Counted from the stretch's first letter, positions 17,128-27,844 are shown. The stretch is 64,000 nt of DNA from an uncultured Acetatifactor sp. (GCA_934402315.1 CAKRTS010000019.1:9107-73106); one strand, 5' to 3'. The notes: generated from the letters alone by a model not told the origin. Program-made: numbers and translations.

Positions 17128-17682
17128 TCAGAGCTTAAAGCGGTTAAGCGCGTTGGAAACAGAATCCTGAAGCACAAGGGCGAGCTTTTCCACAAGCTCC
17201 TCCGGCGCGTCGGTCATGCCGTCCCTGATCCAGTCCAGCATCAGCCCCACAAAGCAGTAGGAGTAGATCTTGGCGATGAAAGCCTTGTCCTCCCCGCGCA
17301 CGGTCATTCCAACCGATTCCTCCTCAATGACACCCATAATCAGATTGTCTGTCAGCGGTGTCACATATTTTTCGACCTGACCGCGGTCGACGCAGCGGTA
17401 GACATTCATAATGAATGGTTTGTTCTCCAGCACGGCGTAAAAGATCTGCAATAGGCCCTGCTGCCACGTGTCATGGGTCTTCTTTTCCTCCAGAGCCTTC
17501 TTGGCATCCTCGAGACATGCCCATTCCACGAGATCGTAGATGTCCTGAAAGTGGTAGTAGAAGGTCATGCGGTTGATTCCGCAGTCCTCAGTAATATCGC
17601 TGATCGTGATCTTGTTCAGCGGTTTCTTTAGTAAGAGATTTTTCAGGGATTGTTCCAATGCCCTTTTTGTTACCTGTGACAT
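17128..17682 (-). CDS. TetR-family regulator (DhaS-like)
   Basis: A 184-residue regulator. The N-terminal helix-turn-helix covers residues about 10-55 (ITISDITEDCGINRMTFYYHFQDIYDLV), followed by a helical C-terminal domain like that of the DhaS/TetR_C subfamily. The frame is open further upstream, but ATG 17682 has AGGAGG 7 bases before it. It lies immediately upstream of oleate hydratase in the same direction, separated by a terminator, so control of ohyA by fatty acids through this protein is a reasonable inference. Confidence 0.88.
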   Translation of the reverse strand: MSQVTKRALEQSLKNLLLKKPLNKITISDITEDCGINRMTFYYHFQDIYDLVEWACLEDAKKALEEKKTHDTWQQGLLQIFYAVLENKPFIMNVYRCVDRGQVEKYVTPLTDNLIMGVIEEESVGMTVRGEDKAFIAKIYSYCFVGLMLDWIRDGMTDAPEELVEKLALVLQDSVSNALNRFKL

Positions 17683-17868
17683 GAAATTCCTCCTTGTCCT
17701 GTCTGTTTTCGCGTTCCGGAGCGTAAGCTGCGGATAATCCAAGTATAACATGAATGAAAAACGGAGAAAAGGGCTTTCTGTATGTCGTTTCGTGCATAAT
17801 TCTGTCGTTTCGTGCAGGAAGACTTGTACAGGGACAAATTTTTTTATATTATTAAAAATAAAAAGTGG

Positions 17869-17874
17869 TATAAT
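17869..17874 (+). promoter_or_regulatory. Predicted -10 element of the large surface-protein gene
   Basis: TATAAT stands about 65 bases before the start codon in a very AT-rich stretch (17841-17875). No good -35 box is seen 16-18 bases upstream. Confidence 0.45.
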
Positions 17875-17940
17875 CTGGTATATGAGCCAAAAGATGAGAC
17901 CAAAACAGAGATTTGAAATAGAGATGGAGGAGTAAAGGGA

Positions 17941-20900
17941 ATGAAGGGATGGATGAAAGGCTTCAAAAGATCGCTTGCTGTGGCACTGGCAGTGCTGATG
18001 GTCAGCGATACCGTTAATCTGTCAGCGCTGAAGGTAGCTGCTGCAGAAGAAAAGCCGGCAGCGGCAGTGACGAGTGACAGCACGGTCTCCGGCGATGATC
18101 TGCAGCCGGTGGACAACAGTGTACCGGCAGATGACGACGCGGCAGAGGGAAACGGAGCGCCGGTGGTAGAGTACGGAATCGCAATGCTTGCAGATACGAC
18201 GGAGACTCCGGTGCAGGTGACATGGAACGGCACGACGGCAAACTATGCGTCGATTTATGCGTTCTTGGATGCAAAGGGGGGAAGTACTAATTGGAAAAAA
18301 GGTGAATGCGATATCAAATTGACCGGAAATGCCACTCTTGGAGGAAACTGTTTTTTTATGAGTGGCCCCATCACACTGGATCTGAACGGTTATACTCTGG
18401 ATACAGGGAGCAACAATGCATTTTCGTTTGAAACGGCAAATTGCATCATTAAATCAACGCAAGACGGTGGAAAGATCACAGGCAAGGGATATGACACGTT
18501 GAGTGGTTATAATGATGTGCTGCATGTAGGGGGATCGGGTGCAAGCTGTACCATTGAAAGCGGCGTGACGATCGAGGTAACAGGATACAGGCCCGCCGTT
18601 TATGCATGCGCGAACCTTATCATTGAGGAGGGGGTTACCCTGACGCGCACAAATGGCAAAGAGGTACTCAGTGTGCGTCCGGGTGGAAATGTAACCATAA
18701 AGGGCGGAAACTTTCAGGGCAAGGTATATCGGACATCAGGGGGTACTCTGCAGATCAGTGGCGGTACCTTTCAAAATGGAATAGAGGTGGAAGGCGGAAC
18801 CCTTGCCGACTGCTTCAACGGCTACGGCTTAAAGAAGTCGAGTGGTGACAGCATTGTAGATCTGACGGCAGCCTCTGTTTCGGATTCTGTGTATGTTTAC
18901 CAGATTCCTCTCCGGATTACAGAGCAGCCGACTCTTGCAGTCGATCAGGCAAGCGTGGTGGAGGGTTATACCGCTGTACCGCCGCAGGTTTCCGTGGCAG
19001 CCGCGAAGAACGAAAGCGTGACAAATGAATTATCCTATCAGTGGCGGGTGAAGAAGCAGCTTGTGGGAGGAAATGAAGTGGACGAGGAGATCGCAGGAGC
19101 GACAGAGACAACCTTCCAGATTCCCACTAATCTGGCGGCGGGAACCTACCGCTATTACTGCCGGGTCACCTGTGGCAGTGACAGTATTGATTCGGACGCA
19201 GTGCCCTTCACCGTGCAGGCAGGCTTGTATGGGGTAGCTGTCAACGGCACGGAGACCCTCTATGCCGACCTGAGTGCCGCGCTGGATGCCATCGAGGCGG
19301 CAGTGGAGAAGGCAACAGGCGCTACAGACATTACGTTTAAGCTGCGTGCATCCGTAAAGAATAACGCTGCCGTCCGAGTATTCAGCGCCGGAAAATATCC
19401 GTTCCATCTCACGGTGGATCTGAACGGGCATGAGCTTGGAAAGTATGGTACTATTACATGGCTGAACACCAGAGACCAGTGCTGTATCGGTGTCTCGGGG
19501 GAGAATGCAAAGCTGACGGTTACGGATCCTTCTCAGGAAGGTAACGGTGAACTGCACGGTGGCTTTTCGGCTGTAAACGGCGCTGCACTGGAAATGACGG
19601 GCGGCAAGTGCGCCTATATCTATATTGAATCCGGCGCAAAGGGTCTTGTAAAGGGTGGCACCTGCGGGATGGAAGCCTATATAGGAAACATAAATGATTC
19701 CGAGGAAAATACCGGCACCTCCTGCGAAGTACAGGGAGGACTCCTGTCATCGATAGCTGTATATGGAGGTGCAGCGCTTACCGTAACGAAGGACTACACA
19801 GGAAAAACAGATTCACTGGTAGTGAACCATTGGGCGAGAACCAATGGTGCAATGGAAAAGCAGCGTGCGTTGGTTTCGCTTGCCGGAGGCAGCTATGGAA
19901 AGATCAAGACAGATCCCTACTGCACGCTGGAAGAAGATTTGGGGGCAATGTTGGCAGATCCGGCGAACGGCTACGCCATCGCCGATATGCTGGCGGAGGG
20001 CTATGCATTGTTCAACAACGGCTTCAAGTTGGATCTGGACAGAACCGCGCTGCTCTACAGCAATGTGGAGGTCAAGCCTGCCGACACACCGGACAATCAG
20101 GAGCTTGCTGTGGCAGAGATCGTGGAGGACGGCACAAAGAAAACCTACTATACCTCGTGGGAAAGTGTGCTGGACTATCTGCCGAAGGCGGGGACTGTGA
20201 ACAGCACTTCGGTGGAGATCGTATTATTAAAGGATATTACCGGTGCTTCTGCTACAGAGACAGTGACTTTGAACAAGGCGGATGAGTATATTCTGCGATC
20301 CCCGGAGGACAGCCACTTCACAATAACTGGTGATGGCGATGCCCTACTGAAAATGAATTGCACAGCGACATTTATTATTGACAATATTACCCTTGAGGAC
20401 GGCTTTATAGAAGCTTCCAGAGGAGAATTTATTATAAAGGACGCGCTGCTGCAGAATGAAAAATGCAAGGCGCCGGTGATCAGGCTAAGCGATGGATATC
20501 TGGTATTGGAGCGGGGTGCCTGTCTGGTTCTGGAAGGGGCGGATGATGCTGCACGGACAGTGGAGCTGACAGGAGCTGCCAGAATCTTCATTGCAGACGG
20601 CGCAGGCATCAACCCTTCTAATAATGGAAAATATGGCATTCTGGTCTCCGGCACAGATAATTCTCTGGTTGTGCCGGAAGGAGCGGGCGGTAAAAACATT
20701 GATGCAAAACTGGCAGACGGAGCTGGATTGACAGTCTATTGGACACCGGATTATCTTACGGACTTTACCGAGGAACTTAAGGCGAAAAAGGCTGCGGGCG
20801 AGAACATTACCACCTACTATCAGCTCCGGCTGCCGGAGGGTGTATCCCTGCCGGACGGCGCCAATAGCAATATAAAGGTGCTGAATGACATATTGTACGG

Positions 20901-23900
20901 TAAAGCAGGAAGCGAGATTACTGTGGGCGGCATCACCTGCGCTTATCAGTATGCCACCGACACTACGGGGCAGATCAGCGAAGCGGCGACGACAGAGAAT
21001 AAATTCATCATGCCGGAAGCTACGGTCACGCTGATCACACACGGATCCGATGAATACGGCTATTGTGCGCACTGTGGAAAGACGGATCTTGCCGTTTCTT
21101 ATCAAAACGGGCATCTGGATATAGAAGGACTTACGGGGCGTACCTACGATAGCTGGCCCCAGATGCTGACTGGCATAGCGCTGGTTCCCGGGGCAGGACA
21201 GACCGCGGTGACGCTTACCATGCCGGATTATCGGTATCAAAATAACATCGGCAAGTGGATGATGTATGCATGCGGAACTCCGAAGAATGAAGAAGCGGAC
21301 TTTGAGGTGCGCTATGCGAACAACACGGCGGCGTATCCGTACCGTGAGGGCGAAGCCGGTTTTGATGCGGACAAGGCGCCCAAGGTGACGATCACCGGAC
21401 GCGGGAAGTACACCGGAGAGTTTACCGTATACTTTACCATCGGCAAGGGGACGATGCGGCCTCAGGTCAATAATCTTGAGGTATGCGGTTCTAGTGCTTG
21501 TTACTATGATGGAAGAACAGAGAAGGCATGGAATAACAGTTTAATAGAGTTCTACGGTGACGCTTTTGATGCAAAGCAGTGGAGCCAGTGCAGCATGGTG
21601 CAACTGGGAGGATCGTATATCACACAGGTCACCACACCTGATGTAATGAATACTTATGCGCCGGGCAGCATTGACATATGCCCGACCACCGTGGAGTACC
21701 GCAAGAGTGAGAACGAAAAATGGATCATGGAGAGACTCGAGGGCAGCAGTGCCGAGGATATGTATATGATCACCGATGCGGGGGAATATCCCTTCTGGGT
21801 CAGGATGACTAATGCGAACTGTGAGAATGAATATATAACGGAAAAGCTGGTCGCAAGGATCCTGCCGAAGACATTGACGGAAGGGATGGTTGCCCCGGTT
21901 GCGGATGCTTTCGCATATTACACAGGAAGCGGGGTTGAGTGCACTGCCTATGATACAGGTGCAATTTCGGACAGTGGGATTACAGTGGATGGCAGTCCCT
22001 ATGCGCTGAAAAAGGATAAGGATTACACCGTAGCCTATAAAAACAATATTGACATTACGACCGGGGAGAACAAGGCGAAGCTCATCATCACCGGTATCGG
22101 CAACTATGGCGGAGAGGCGGAACCTATTGAGCTGGAATTTGCTATCCGGTATGCCTTTACCCCGGCGCAGACGGCCGCTTCTAAAACAGGGTGGTATAAC
22201 GGGGATGTAACCGCTTTATTCGGTATATCGGACAGCGGCGCAGATGCCGGTCAGGTGCTGTATGCAAGTACTCTGGATGAAAAACTGTCCGATGAACTGG
22301 GCGGCGACATAAGGGCTTATGCTACGCTTGACGATGCGGTGGACGGCACAGGTGCGGGCTATGTGTTCGCGGAAGAGGGCGAGGTCACGAAGACGCTCTA
22401 TGTAAGGGATGTCGAGAAGGGCTATGTCGGCAGTTCCGTCGAGGTGACGCTGCATATCGATAAGACCGCACCCACATGGGAGGCAACGGCAGGAAACAGC
22501 GGCGACTTCGGCATCTCCATCAAGGAGAACTGGTGGAAGACGCTGCTGAATACGGTTTCATTCGGAAGGTTCTATAATGATGCTTCGATCGATCTGGTAC
22601 TCAAGGCGAATGACGCAAAGGACGGCGTAAACGCGACCAGTGGTGTCGCAGAGTATTTCTATTATATTGATACGGTCGATGCGTCCGCTCTTCCGGCAGC
22701 GGCAAAGACAAAGGCTGAACTGGATGCACTGAAGGCTGCCGGAAAATTTACGAAAGCTAAGGCGGCAGACGGCGGACAGGTGACGATTTCCGGCGTGTTG
22801 AGCGCAGAAAAGCACTATATTGTCTACGCCTGTGCGAAGGACGCGGCGGGGAACCTGAGCGACTATATCTGCAGCGAGGGCGTGGTGGTTGACAGGACAG
22901 CACCGAAGATTATATCTGCGACAGCTCCCACCAAGGAGGAAGGAACGCTGGCAGACCACGAGGCAACGGTTACCTTCGAGGCAAATGAAGCCGGAACCGT
23001 GGTGTACTTCTACATCGGGGGCTATGACGATGCCGCACAGTTTGAAAGCGATAAGGCTGCCTTGCAGACGATGCTGGAACAGGAGAAGGTTGTTGTAAAG
23101 CAGGTGGACGGCAGATGGCAGCCGGCGGTGGAAAACGGACAGGCGATGTCGATGCAGGGCATTTCGCAAGCTCCGGTAATCTACAGTCAGAGCATGCAGG
23201 AGGGAGAGAATGCAATTACCCTCTCCGGGCTGAAGGAGAATAAGGGCTATCGTCTTTATCTGATGGTTATTGATAAGGCGGGCAATCTGCAGACAGAGTA
23301 CAAGACCGTGGATTTTGCCACGCGCAGGCTGATACCGGTTGTGAGCGCGGACCCTACGCTTAACGGTGTCTACGGCATGCAGGCAAAGGCTTTTACGATC
23401 GAGGCCGGTACGGTGGCAGATGCACAGGATACTGTGCTGACTGGTAAATGGACGTTTGCGGACACAGCGGCAGCCGGTGAGGAGTATCCGGTACCGGGTA
23501 CGGCGGAGGAATATAAGCTGACCTTTACGCCGGATAATAACGCTTATGAGAGCGTGAATGTGAAAATTGTGCCCACGGTGGCGAAGAAGGAGCTTACCGT
23601 GTACGTTGCGGGGAATCTGGAGAAGACCTATGGCGAGGAGAATCCGGATATTGTCTATGTGGATGCAGCGGATGAGCCGGATTCATGGGCTGGGCTTGTC
23701 AACAGCGATAGCCAGGATGAGGTCAAAGCGGATCTGGCGCTGACCACGACGGCGACGAAGACTTCGGGTGCCGGAAGCTATGATTTCACGGTAACTTCTG
23801 CAAATGCGAAGTATGATGTGATGGTGAAATACAGAGTTTCCGATGCGGGGAGTGTAAGCTACCCCGATCACGGCACACTGACCGTGAAGAAGGCGGATGC

Positions 23901-26205
23901 AGCATTGACGGCAGGAACGGACAGCTATGCTAAGACCTTCGGAGATGATGCCTTTACGCTCGATGTGACGGCGAGCCATGCGGAGACTGCCATTGTATAC
24001 GAGGTGACGGACAGAAGCGGCGTGGTATCGGTTGCGGCGGATGGCACGGTGACGATTCTTAAGGCGGGAACCGCAAAGATTAAAGTGTCACTTCCGGGGA
24101 ATGCAAACTATAACGCAGCAGCGGACAGAGAGATCACGGTGACGGTGGCGAAGAAGAACGCCCCCGCTGTGGCGGATGTGAACAGAAATTATTATTATGA
24201 CCGCGATAATCAGGACAGCATTGATATCGGAAAGCTGCTGCCTGTGGACTGTGGGAAGATCACAGGAAGTGCAGTCTCCGGACATGCGTTTATTGTGAAC
24301 AGTAACTTTAATGAAGAAACCGGCATACTGACCTATACGATACAGAAAAATAAAGTGGAAACGCGCGACATCACAGTGACTGTCGAGACAGAGAACTACA
24401 ATGCGATCACCGTTGTCATTCATACGAACTGGGTTGATAAGCGGGAGATCTTTGTCAAGGCGGGAACAGAGGTGGCTTTAAAGAACAGTACGCTGACCTA
24501 TGGCGACAGACTCTCGGCGCTGGCCTTTGCGGATGCGGAGTTTGTGGACGGTGACGGAAATCCTGTGGCGGGTACGCTTGCATGGGAGGATGAGAGCCTG
24601 ATCCCGGCGGCGGGAACGGCAAGTGCGAACTGGAAGTTCACCCCTGACGACGAGGCGTATATTGCCAGAACGGACAGCGTAAGCATTACGGTAGACAGGG
24701 CGGTGCCGAAGGCGGACAGCCTGCCTGCCGCGGCAGAGAAGGAATTTGTCTATGACCCGTTGCAGACTCTGGCAGGGCTGGAGCTGTCGGGCGGAAACGT
24801 TGTATGGACGGTCGGCGGTGCGGACGTGACGGTTGCGGGCACATGGAGCTGGAGCAATGCAGCGACAGTGCCGACGGTGGACGTAAAGAGCTATGAGGTG
24901 GCATTTACACCGCTTGACACGGCGAATTATAAGACCTTTAAAGCGAATATCACTGTGACAGTGACAAAGGCAGAGCCCTATATCGAGACGGTACCGGCAG
25001 CGGCGCAGATCACTTACGGGGACAGCCTCGGAGCGTCTGCACTGAGCGGAGGAAGGGCGCTGTATGGCGACGGAAGAGGTAACGCTGCAACAGTCTCCGG
25101 CGGAGACGCGGAGGTGGCAGGAACCTTCACATGGAAGACTCCTGATACGAAGCCGACCGTTGCCGACAGTGACAGCACAGAGTATGAAATCGTATTTGAG
25201 CCAATGGATAGCACGAATTATGAGACGGTAACGACAAAGGATAAGCTCGCCGTGAAGAAGGCGGAGAAGGCGCCGGATATGCCGGACGATGTCATGAATG
25301 TTGCGTTTGACTGCGGAAAGGTGGCAGATGTGGCGCTTGGCAGGAATCACTGGGCATGGAAGGACAGTGACCTTGAGACAGCACTGACAGTCGGTGCGGA
25401 GGTCACAGCGACGGCGGTCTACACCGGAGCGGATAGGGGCAACTATGAGATTGAGACCGTAGTCGTGAGAATCACGAGAAACCAGCGCACAGAGACGCCG
25501 GCGGAGCCCGGGGACAGCAGGCGGCCTTTCATCAAGGGAGAGAACGGCAAGGAAGGCTGGGATGTCATCCGTGAGAACGCAAAGGGCGTTGCGGAGGGCG
25601 GCAATGTGACCGTGGACATGAACGGCACGACCGTAGTACCGTCAGACCTGTTTGAACTGATCCGTGGAAGAAATGTGACGATTACCTTTGACATGGGCGG
25701 CGGCATCCGCTGGCGCGTAAACGGCAGGGATGTGGCAGAGAACAGAGCCGGAGACATTGATTTCGGCGTGAAGACCGGTGCGGAGGCGAACAACGTGATT
25801 CCCGTGGAGGTCATCAACAATATCACCGGAGAGAAGGCGCATATGAACCTGAGCCTTGCCTATGACGGCGAGTTCGGCTTCAGGGCAGTGCTCTCGCTGA
25901 ATGTGGATGCGAAGAATGCGGGAATGTATGCAAACCTGTACTATTATAACGAACGGACGGGTGCGCTTGAGTTCATGAGCGCGGGCAGGATCGCGGCGGA
26001 CGGAACAGCGGAGCTTGTCTTCACCCACGCTTCGGAATACACGATTGTCATCGACAAGGAGGTGGCGGTCAGGTCACCGAAGACCGGCGAGCCGTACACG
26101 CCCGCAGCCGGCATACTGCTGTTGCTGTTAGGCACGCTTCTTTTGTCACAGGGATGTGTACTTTGTCACGGAAAGTATAAGAGAAAGGTGCAGAGCGGAA
26201 GGTAG
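17941..26205 (+). CDS. Giant sortase-anchored multidomain surface protein
   Basis: A 2754-residue wall-anchored protein. The signal peptide occupies residues 1-38 and ends near VAAAEE. Residues about 75-300 contain GG-rich beta-helix-like repeats (CTIESGVTIEV, NVTIKGGNFQGK, TLQISGGTFQNG); 310-425 is Ig-like (ITEQPTLAVD to YRYYCRVTCG); another beta-helix-like region spans about 425-900. A CAHCGK cysteine pair lies near 1040. Residues about 1800-2500 hold repeated MBG/Ig-like modules with TYGDxL or TYGEE motifs. The end has SPKTGE at 2712-2717, a hydrophobic helix and basic tail: a sortase signal of the SPKTG type. Adhesion or polymer binding is likely; no catalytic domain was recognised. A TetR gene follows after 8 bases. 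Confidence 0.88.
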   Translation: MKGWMKGFKRSLAVALAVLMVSDTVNLSALKVAAAEEKPAAAVTSDSTVSGDDLQPVDNSVPADDDAAEGNGAPVVEYGIAMLADTTETPVQVTWNGTTANYASIYAFLDAKGGSTNWKKGECDIKLTGNATLGGNCFFMSGPITLDLNGYTLDTGSNNAFSFETANCIIKSTQDGGKITGKGYDTLSGYNDVLHVGGSGASCTIESGVTIEVTGYRPAVYACANLIIEEGVTLTRTNGKEVLSVRPGGNVTIKGGNFQGKVYRTSGGTLQISGGTFQNGIEVEGGTLADCFNGYGLKKSSGDSIVDLTAASVSDSVYVYQIPLRITEQPTLAVDQASVVEGYTAVPPQVSVAAAKNESVTNELSYQWRVKKQLVGGNEVDEEIAGATETTFQIPTNLAAGTYRYYCRVTCGSDSIDSDAVPFTVQAGLYGVAVNGTETLYADLSAALDAIEAAVEKATGATDITFKLRASVKNNAAVRVFSAGKYPFHLTVDLNGHELGKYGTITWLNTRDQCCIGVSGENAKLTVTDPSQEGNGELHGGFSAVNGAALEMTGGKCAYIYIESGAKGLVKGGTCGMEAYIGNINDSEENTGTSCEVQGGLLSSIAVYGGAALTVTKDYTGKTDSLVVNHWARTNGAMEKQRALVSLAGGSYGKIKTDPYCTLEEDLGAMLADPANGYAIADMLAEGYALFNNGFKLDLDRTALLYSNVEVKPADTPDNQELAVAEIVEDGTKKTYYTSWESVLDYLPKAGTVNSTSVEIVLLKDITGASATETVTLNKADEYILRSPEDSHFTITGDGDALLKMNCTATFIIDNITLEDGFIEASRGEFIIKDALLQNEKCKAPVIRLSDGYLVLERGACLVLEGADDAARTVELTGAARIFIADGAGINPSNNGKYGILVSGTDNSLVVPEGAGGKNIDAKLADGAGLTVYWTPDYLTDFTEELKAKKAAGENITTYYQLRLPEGVSLPDGANSNIKVLNDILYGKAGSEITVGGITCAYQYATDTTGQISEAATTENKFIMPEATVTLITHGSDEYGYCAHCGKTDLAVSYQNGHLDIEGLTGRTYDSWPQMLTGIALVPGAGQTAVTLTMPDYRYQNNIGKWMMYACGTPKNEEADFEVRYANNTAAYPYREGEAGFDADKAPKVTITGRGKYTGEFTVYFTIGKGTMRPQVNNLEVCGSSACYYDGRTEKAWNNSLIEFYGDAFDAKQWSQCSMVQLGGSYITQVTTPDVMNTYAPGSIDICPTTVEYRKSENEKWIMERLEGSSAEDMYMITDAGEYPFWVRMTNANCENEYITEKLVARILPKTLTEGMVAPVADAFAYYTGSGVECTAYDTGAISDSGITVDGSPYALKKDKDYTVAYKNNIDITTGENKAKLIITGIGNYGGEAEPIELEFAIRYAFTPAQTAASKTGWYNGDVTALFGISDSGADAGQVLYASTLDEKLSDELGGDIRAYATLDDAVDGTGAGYVFAEEGEVTKTLYVRDVEKGYVGSSVEVTLHIDKTAPTWEATAGNSGDFGISIKENWWKTLLNTVSFGRFYNDASIDLVLKANDAKDGVNATSGVAEYFYYIDTVDASALPAAAKTKAELDALKAAGKFTKAKAADGGQVTISGVLSAEKHYIVYACAKDAAGNLSDYICSEGVVVDRTAPKIISATAPTKEEGTLADHEATVTFEANEAGTVVYFYIGGYDDAAQFESDKAALQTMLEQEKVVVKQVDGRWQPAVENGQAMSMQGISQAPVIYSQSMQEGENAITLSGLKENKGYRLYLMVIDKAGNLQTEYKTVDFATRRLIPVVSADPTLNGVYGMQAKAFTIEAGTVADAQDTVLTGKWTFADTAAAGEEYPVPGTAEEYKLTFTPDNNAYESVNVKIVPTVAKKELTVYVAGNLEKTYGEENPDIVYVDAADEPDSWAGLVNSDSQDEVKADLALTTTATKTSGAGSYDFTVTSANAKYDVMVKYRVSDAGSVSYPDHGTLTVKKADAALTAGTDSYAKTFGDDAFTLDVTASHAETAIVYEVTDRSGVVSVAADGTVTILKAGTAKIKVSLPGNANYNAAADREITVTVAKKNAPAVADVNRNYYYDRDNQDSIDIGKLLPVDCGKITGSAVSGHAFIVNSNFNEETGILTYTIQKNKVETRDITVTVETENYNAITVVIHTNWVDKREIFVKAGTEVALKNSTLTYGDRLSALAFADAEFVDGDGNPVAGTLAWEDESLIPAAGTASANWKFTPDDEAYIARTDSVSITVDRAVPKADSLPAAAEKEFVYDPLQTLAGLELSGGNVVWTVGGADVTVAGTWSWSNAATVPTVDVKSYEVAFTPLDTANYKTFKANITVTVTKAEPYIETVPAAAQITYGDSLGASALSGGRALYGDGRGNAATVSGGDAEVAGTFTWKTPDTKPTVADSDSTEYEIVFEPMDSTNYETVTTKDKLAVKKAEKAPDMPDDVMNVAFDCGKVADVALGRNHWAWKDSDLETALTVGAEVTATAVYTGADRGNYEIETVVVRITRNQRTETPAEPGDSRRPFIKGENGKEGWDVIRENAKGVAEGGNVTVDMNGTTVVPSDLFELIRGRNVTITFDMGGGIRWRVNGRDVAENRAGDIDFGVKTGAEANNVIPVEVINNITGEKAHMNLSLAYDGEFGFRAVLSLNVDAKNAGMYANLYYYNERTGALEFMSAGRIAADGTAELVFTHASEYTIVIDKEVAVRSPKTGEPYTPAAGILLLLLGTLLLSQGCVLCHGKYKRKVQSGR

Positions 26206-26213
26206 AGAGAGGT

Positions 26214-26966
26214 ATGGCACGAGAAAATAAAATCAACACAAGGCTGGAGATCATACAGGTCGCAACACGACTTTTTCTGGAGCGGGGATATACCAACGTC
26301 CTCGTCTCCGACATCGTCGGCGAGATCGGTATCAGCAAGGGAAATCTGACCTTTTACTTCCCGACGAAGGAGCATCTGCTTGCGGAGCTGATACACCGGC
26401 TCTGCGATTTCCAGTGGGAGCTGATGGGGAAGACGGTGGCAGAGAAGAACCCGCTTACGGCATATCTTCTGGAGATTACGGCAATGACGGCAAGCTGCTG
26501 TGAAAACCCGGTTGCGAAGGAGCTGTATGTTTCCGCATATACCTCGCAGCTCTCGCTGGAAATCATCAGGGAGAATGACACCAGAAAGGCAAAGAAAATC
26601 TTTGCGGAATATTGTCCTGACTGGACGGGGGAGGACTTTATCATTGCGGAGAATATCGCCTCCGGGATCGAGTATTCCCTGTTCACGGGCAGACAGGAGC
26701 AGGAAAGCGCGTCTGACCGGAGAATTGCCGCCGGACTGAATGCCATCATGATGGTCTACCATGTGCCGGAAGAGGTGCGGAGGCAGATGACAGAGGATGT
26801 CCTGAACATGGATTATCGCCGGATGGGGCGTGAGATGCTGGAGGAATTCGGACAGTATGTGGAGGAGGTCAACCAGAAAGCACTGGATGAAGCTGCGGCG
26901 CGGCGACTGGCAAAGCAGGTGAAAGGGCAGCCCGGAAAAAGGGGCAGGAAAAGACGGACAGCTTAA
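26214..26966 (+). CDS. TetR/AcrR-family regulator
   Basis: A 250-residue regulator. The helix-turn-helix lies at residues about 12-58 (ATRLFLERGYTNVLVSDIVGEIGISKGNLTFYF), followed by an all-helical ligand domain and a basic C-terminal tail (QVKGQPGKRGRKRRTA) that is longer than usual for the family. It begins 8 bases after the stop of the giant surface protein and is followed by a terminator, so the two are probably cotranscribed. Control of the surface protein is an inference. Confidence 0.87.
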   Translation: MARENKINTRLEIIQVATRLFLERGYTNVLVSDIVGEIGISKGNLTFYFPTKEHLLAELIHRLCDFQWELMGKTVAEKNPLTAYLLEITAMTASCCENPVAKELYVSAYTSQLSLEIIRENDTRKAKKIFAEYCPDWTGEDFIIAENIASGIEYSLFTGRQEQESASDRRIAAGLNAIMMVYHVPEEVRRQMTEDVLNMDYRRMGREMLEEFGQYVEEVNQKALDEAAARRLAKQVKGQPGKRGRKRRTA

Positions 26967-26971
26967 AAAAA

Positions 26972-27003
26972 GGGGACTTTGTCGTGCGTGACAAAGTCCC
27001 TTT
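26972..27003. terminator. Bidirectional terminator between tetR and xpt
   Basis: GGGACTTTGTC (26973-26983) and GACAAAGTCCC (26990-27000) form a perfect 11-bp stem with a 6-base loop. A-run on the left and TTTCCC on the right allow use from both strands for the convergent tetR and xpt genes. Confidence 0.85.
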
Positions 27004-27014
27004 CCCAATTATCC

Positions 27015-27593
27015 CTATGAGCGGAAGGTGATGGTACCGGTGGCGGGATCCATGGCGTCGACGATGGCGAGGGATTCCAGACGGATGCCCTTTTCGCGGA
27101 TCATGGCACCGCCCTCCTGAAAGCCCTTTTCTACAGCGATGCCGACACCCTCGAGCGTCGCGCCGGAGGCGTTAATCAGGTCGATCAGCCCCATGACGGC
27201 ACAGCCGTTTGCAAGGAAGTCATCGATGATGAGGACATGATCCTCCGGGGACAGAAATTTCTTTGACACAATGACATCATATACACGCTTGTGCGTAAAG
27301 GATTCCACCTTTGAAGAGAAGACGTCTCCGTCGATATTGAGGCTCTGTGCCTTCTTTGCGAAGACGACCGGAACGTGGAAGCTCTGCGCCACCACACAGG
27401 CGATGCCGATGCCGGATGCCTCGATCGTGAGAATTTTGTTGATGGGTGCGTCTGCAAATAATCTTTTGAATTCCTTTCCCATCTGATCAAACAGGTCTAC
27501 GTCCATCTGATGATTCAGAAAGCTGTCTACCTTCAGGATATTTCCCTCTTTTACCGTGCCGTCCTTCTGGATTCGTTCCTCAAGCAGTTTCAT
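27015..27593 (-). CDS. xpt: Xanthine phosphoribosyltransferase
   Basis: Salvage enzyme joining xanthine with PRPP to give XMP. The 192-residue length and sequence match Xpt: [10 protein letters not shown] at the N-terminus, [22 protein letters not shown], and the PRPP loop [13 protein letters not shown]. It points away from the BMP-type nucleoside transporter genes, with which it shares a 250-base upstream region. No purine riboswitch was recognised in that region, unlike in Bacillus xpt. Confidence 0.95.
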   Translation of the reverse strand: MKLLEERIQKDGTVKEGNILKVDSFLNHQMDVDLFDQMGKEFKRLFADAPINKILTIEASGIGIACVVAQSFHVPVVFAKKAQSLNIDGDVFSSKVESFTHKRVYDVIVSKKFLSPEDHVLIIDDFLANGCAVMGLIDLINASGATLEGVGIAVEKGFQEGGAMIREKGIRLESLAIVDAMDPATGTITFRS

Positions 27594-27844
27594 CTCAATT
27601 CCTCATTTCCGCGTGAAAGTGTTTTCACACTAATTTCCTTTGTGCAAGTTGTATTACCGATTCTTATGCTAGCACATATTCATTGAAAAAACTATAGATT
27701 TTTTCATAATCGTCAGAAAAAGGTTTGCAAATCCTGTCGGAACAATATATAATGTGTAACGTTCGGGACACGGTTTTGCGTGAATCCGGGCATAACATAT
27801 TTTTAACAATTTAATATCCGCAGATGCGGGAATGGAGGAGAATT
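27594..27844. promoter_or_regulatory. Divergent xpt / BMP-lipoprotein intergenic region
   Basis: Carries TTGCAA (27724-27729) and TATAAT (27748-27753), 18 bases apart, as the promoter of the BMP operon, followed by a leader of about 80 bases with a short hairpin near 27765-27795. A GTGAAAGTGTTTTCAC palindrome at 27612-27627 lies just ahead of xpt and could be an operator. The xpt promoter is not clear. Confidence 0.55.

Noticed and set aside
27594-27844. Purine riboswitch upstream of xpt or the BMP operon
   Set aside because: The conserved aptamer core sequences were not found on either strand.
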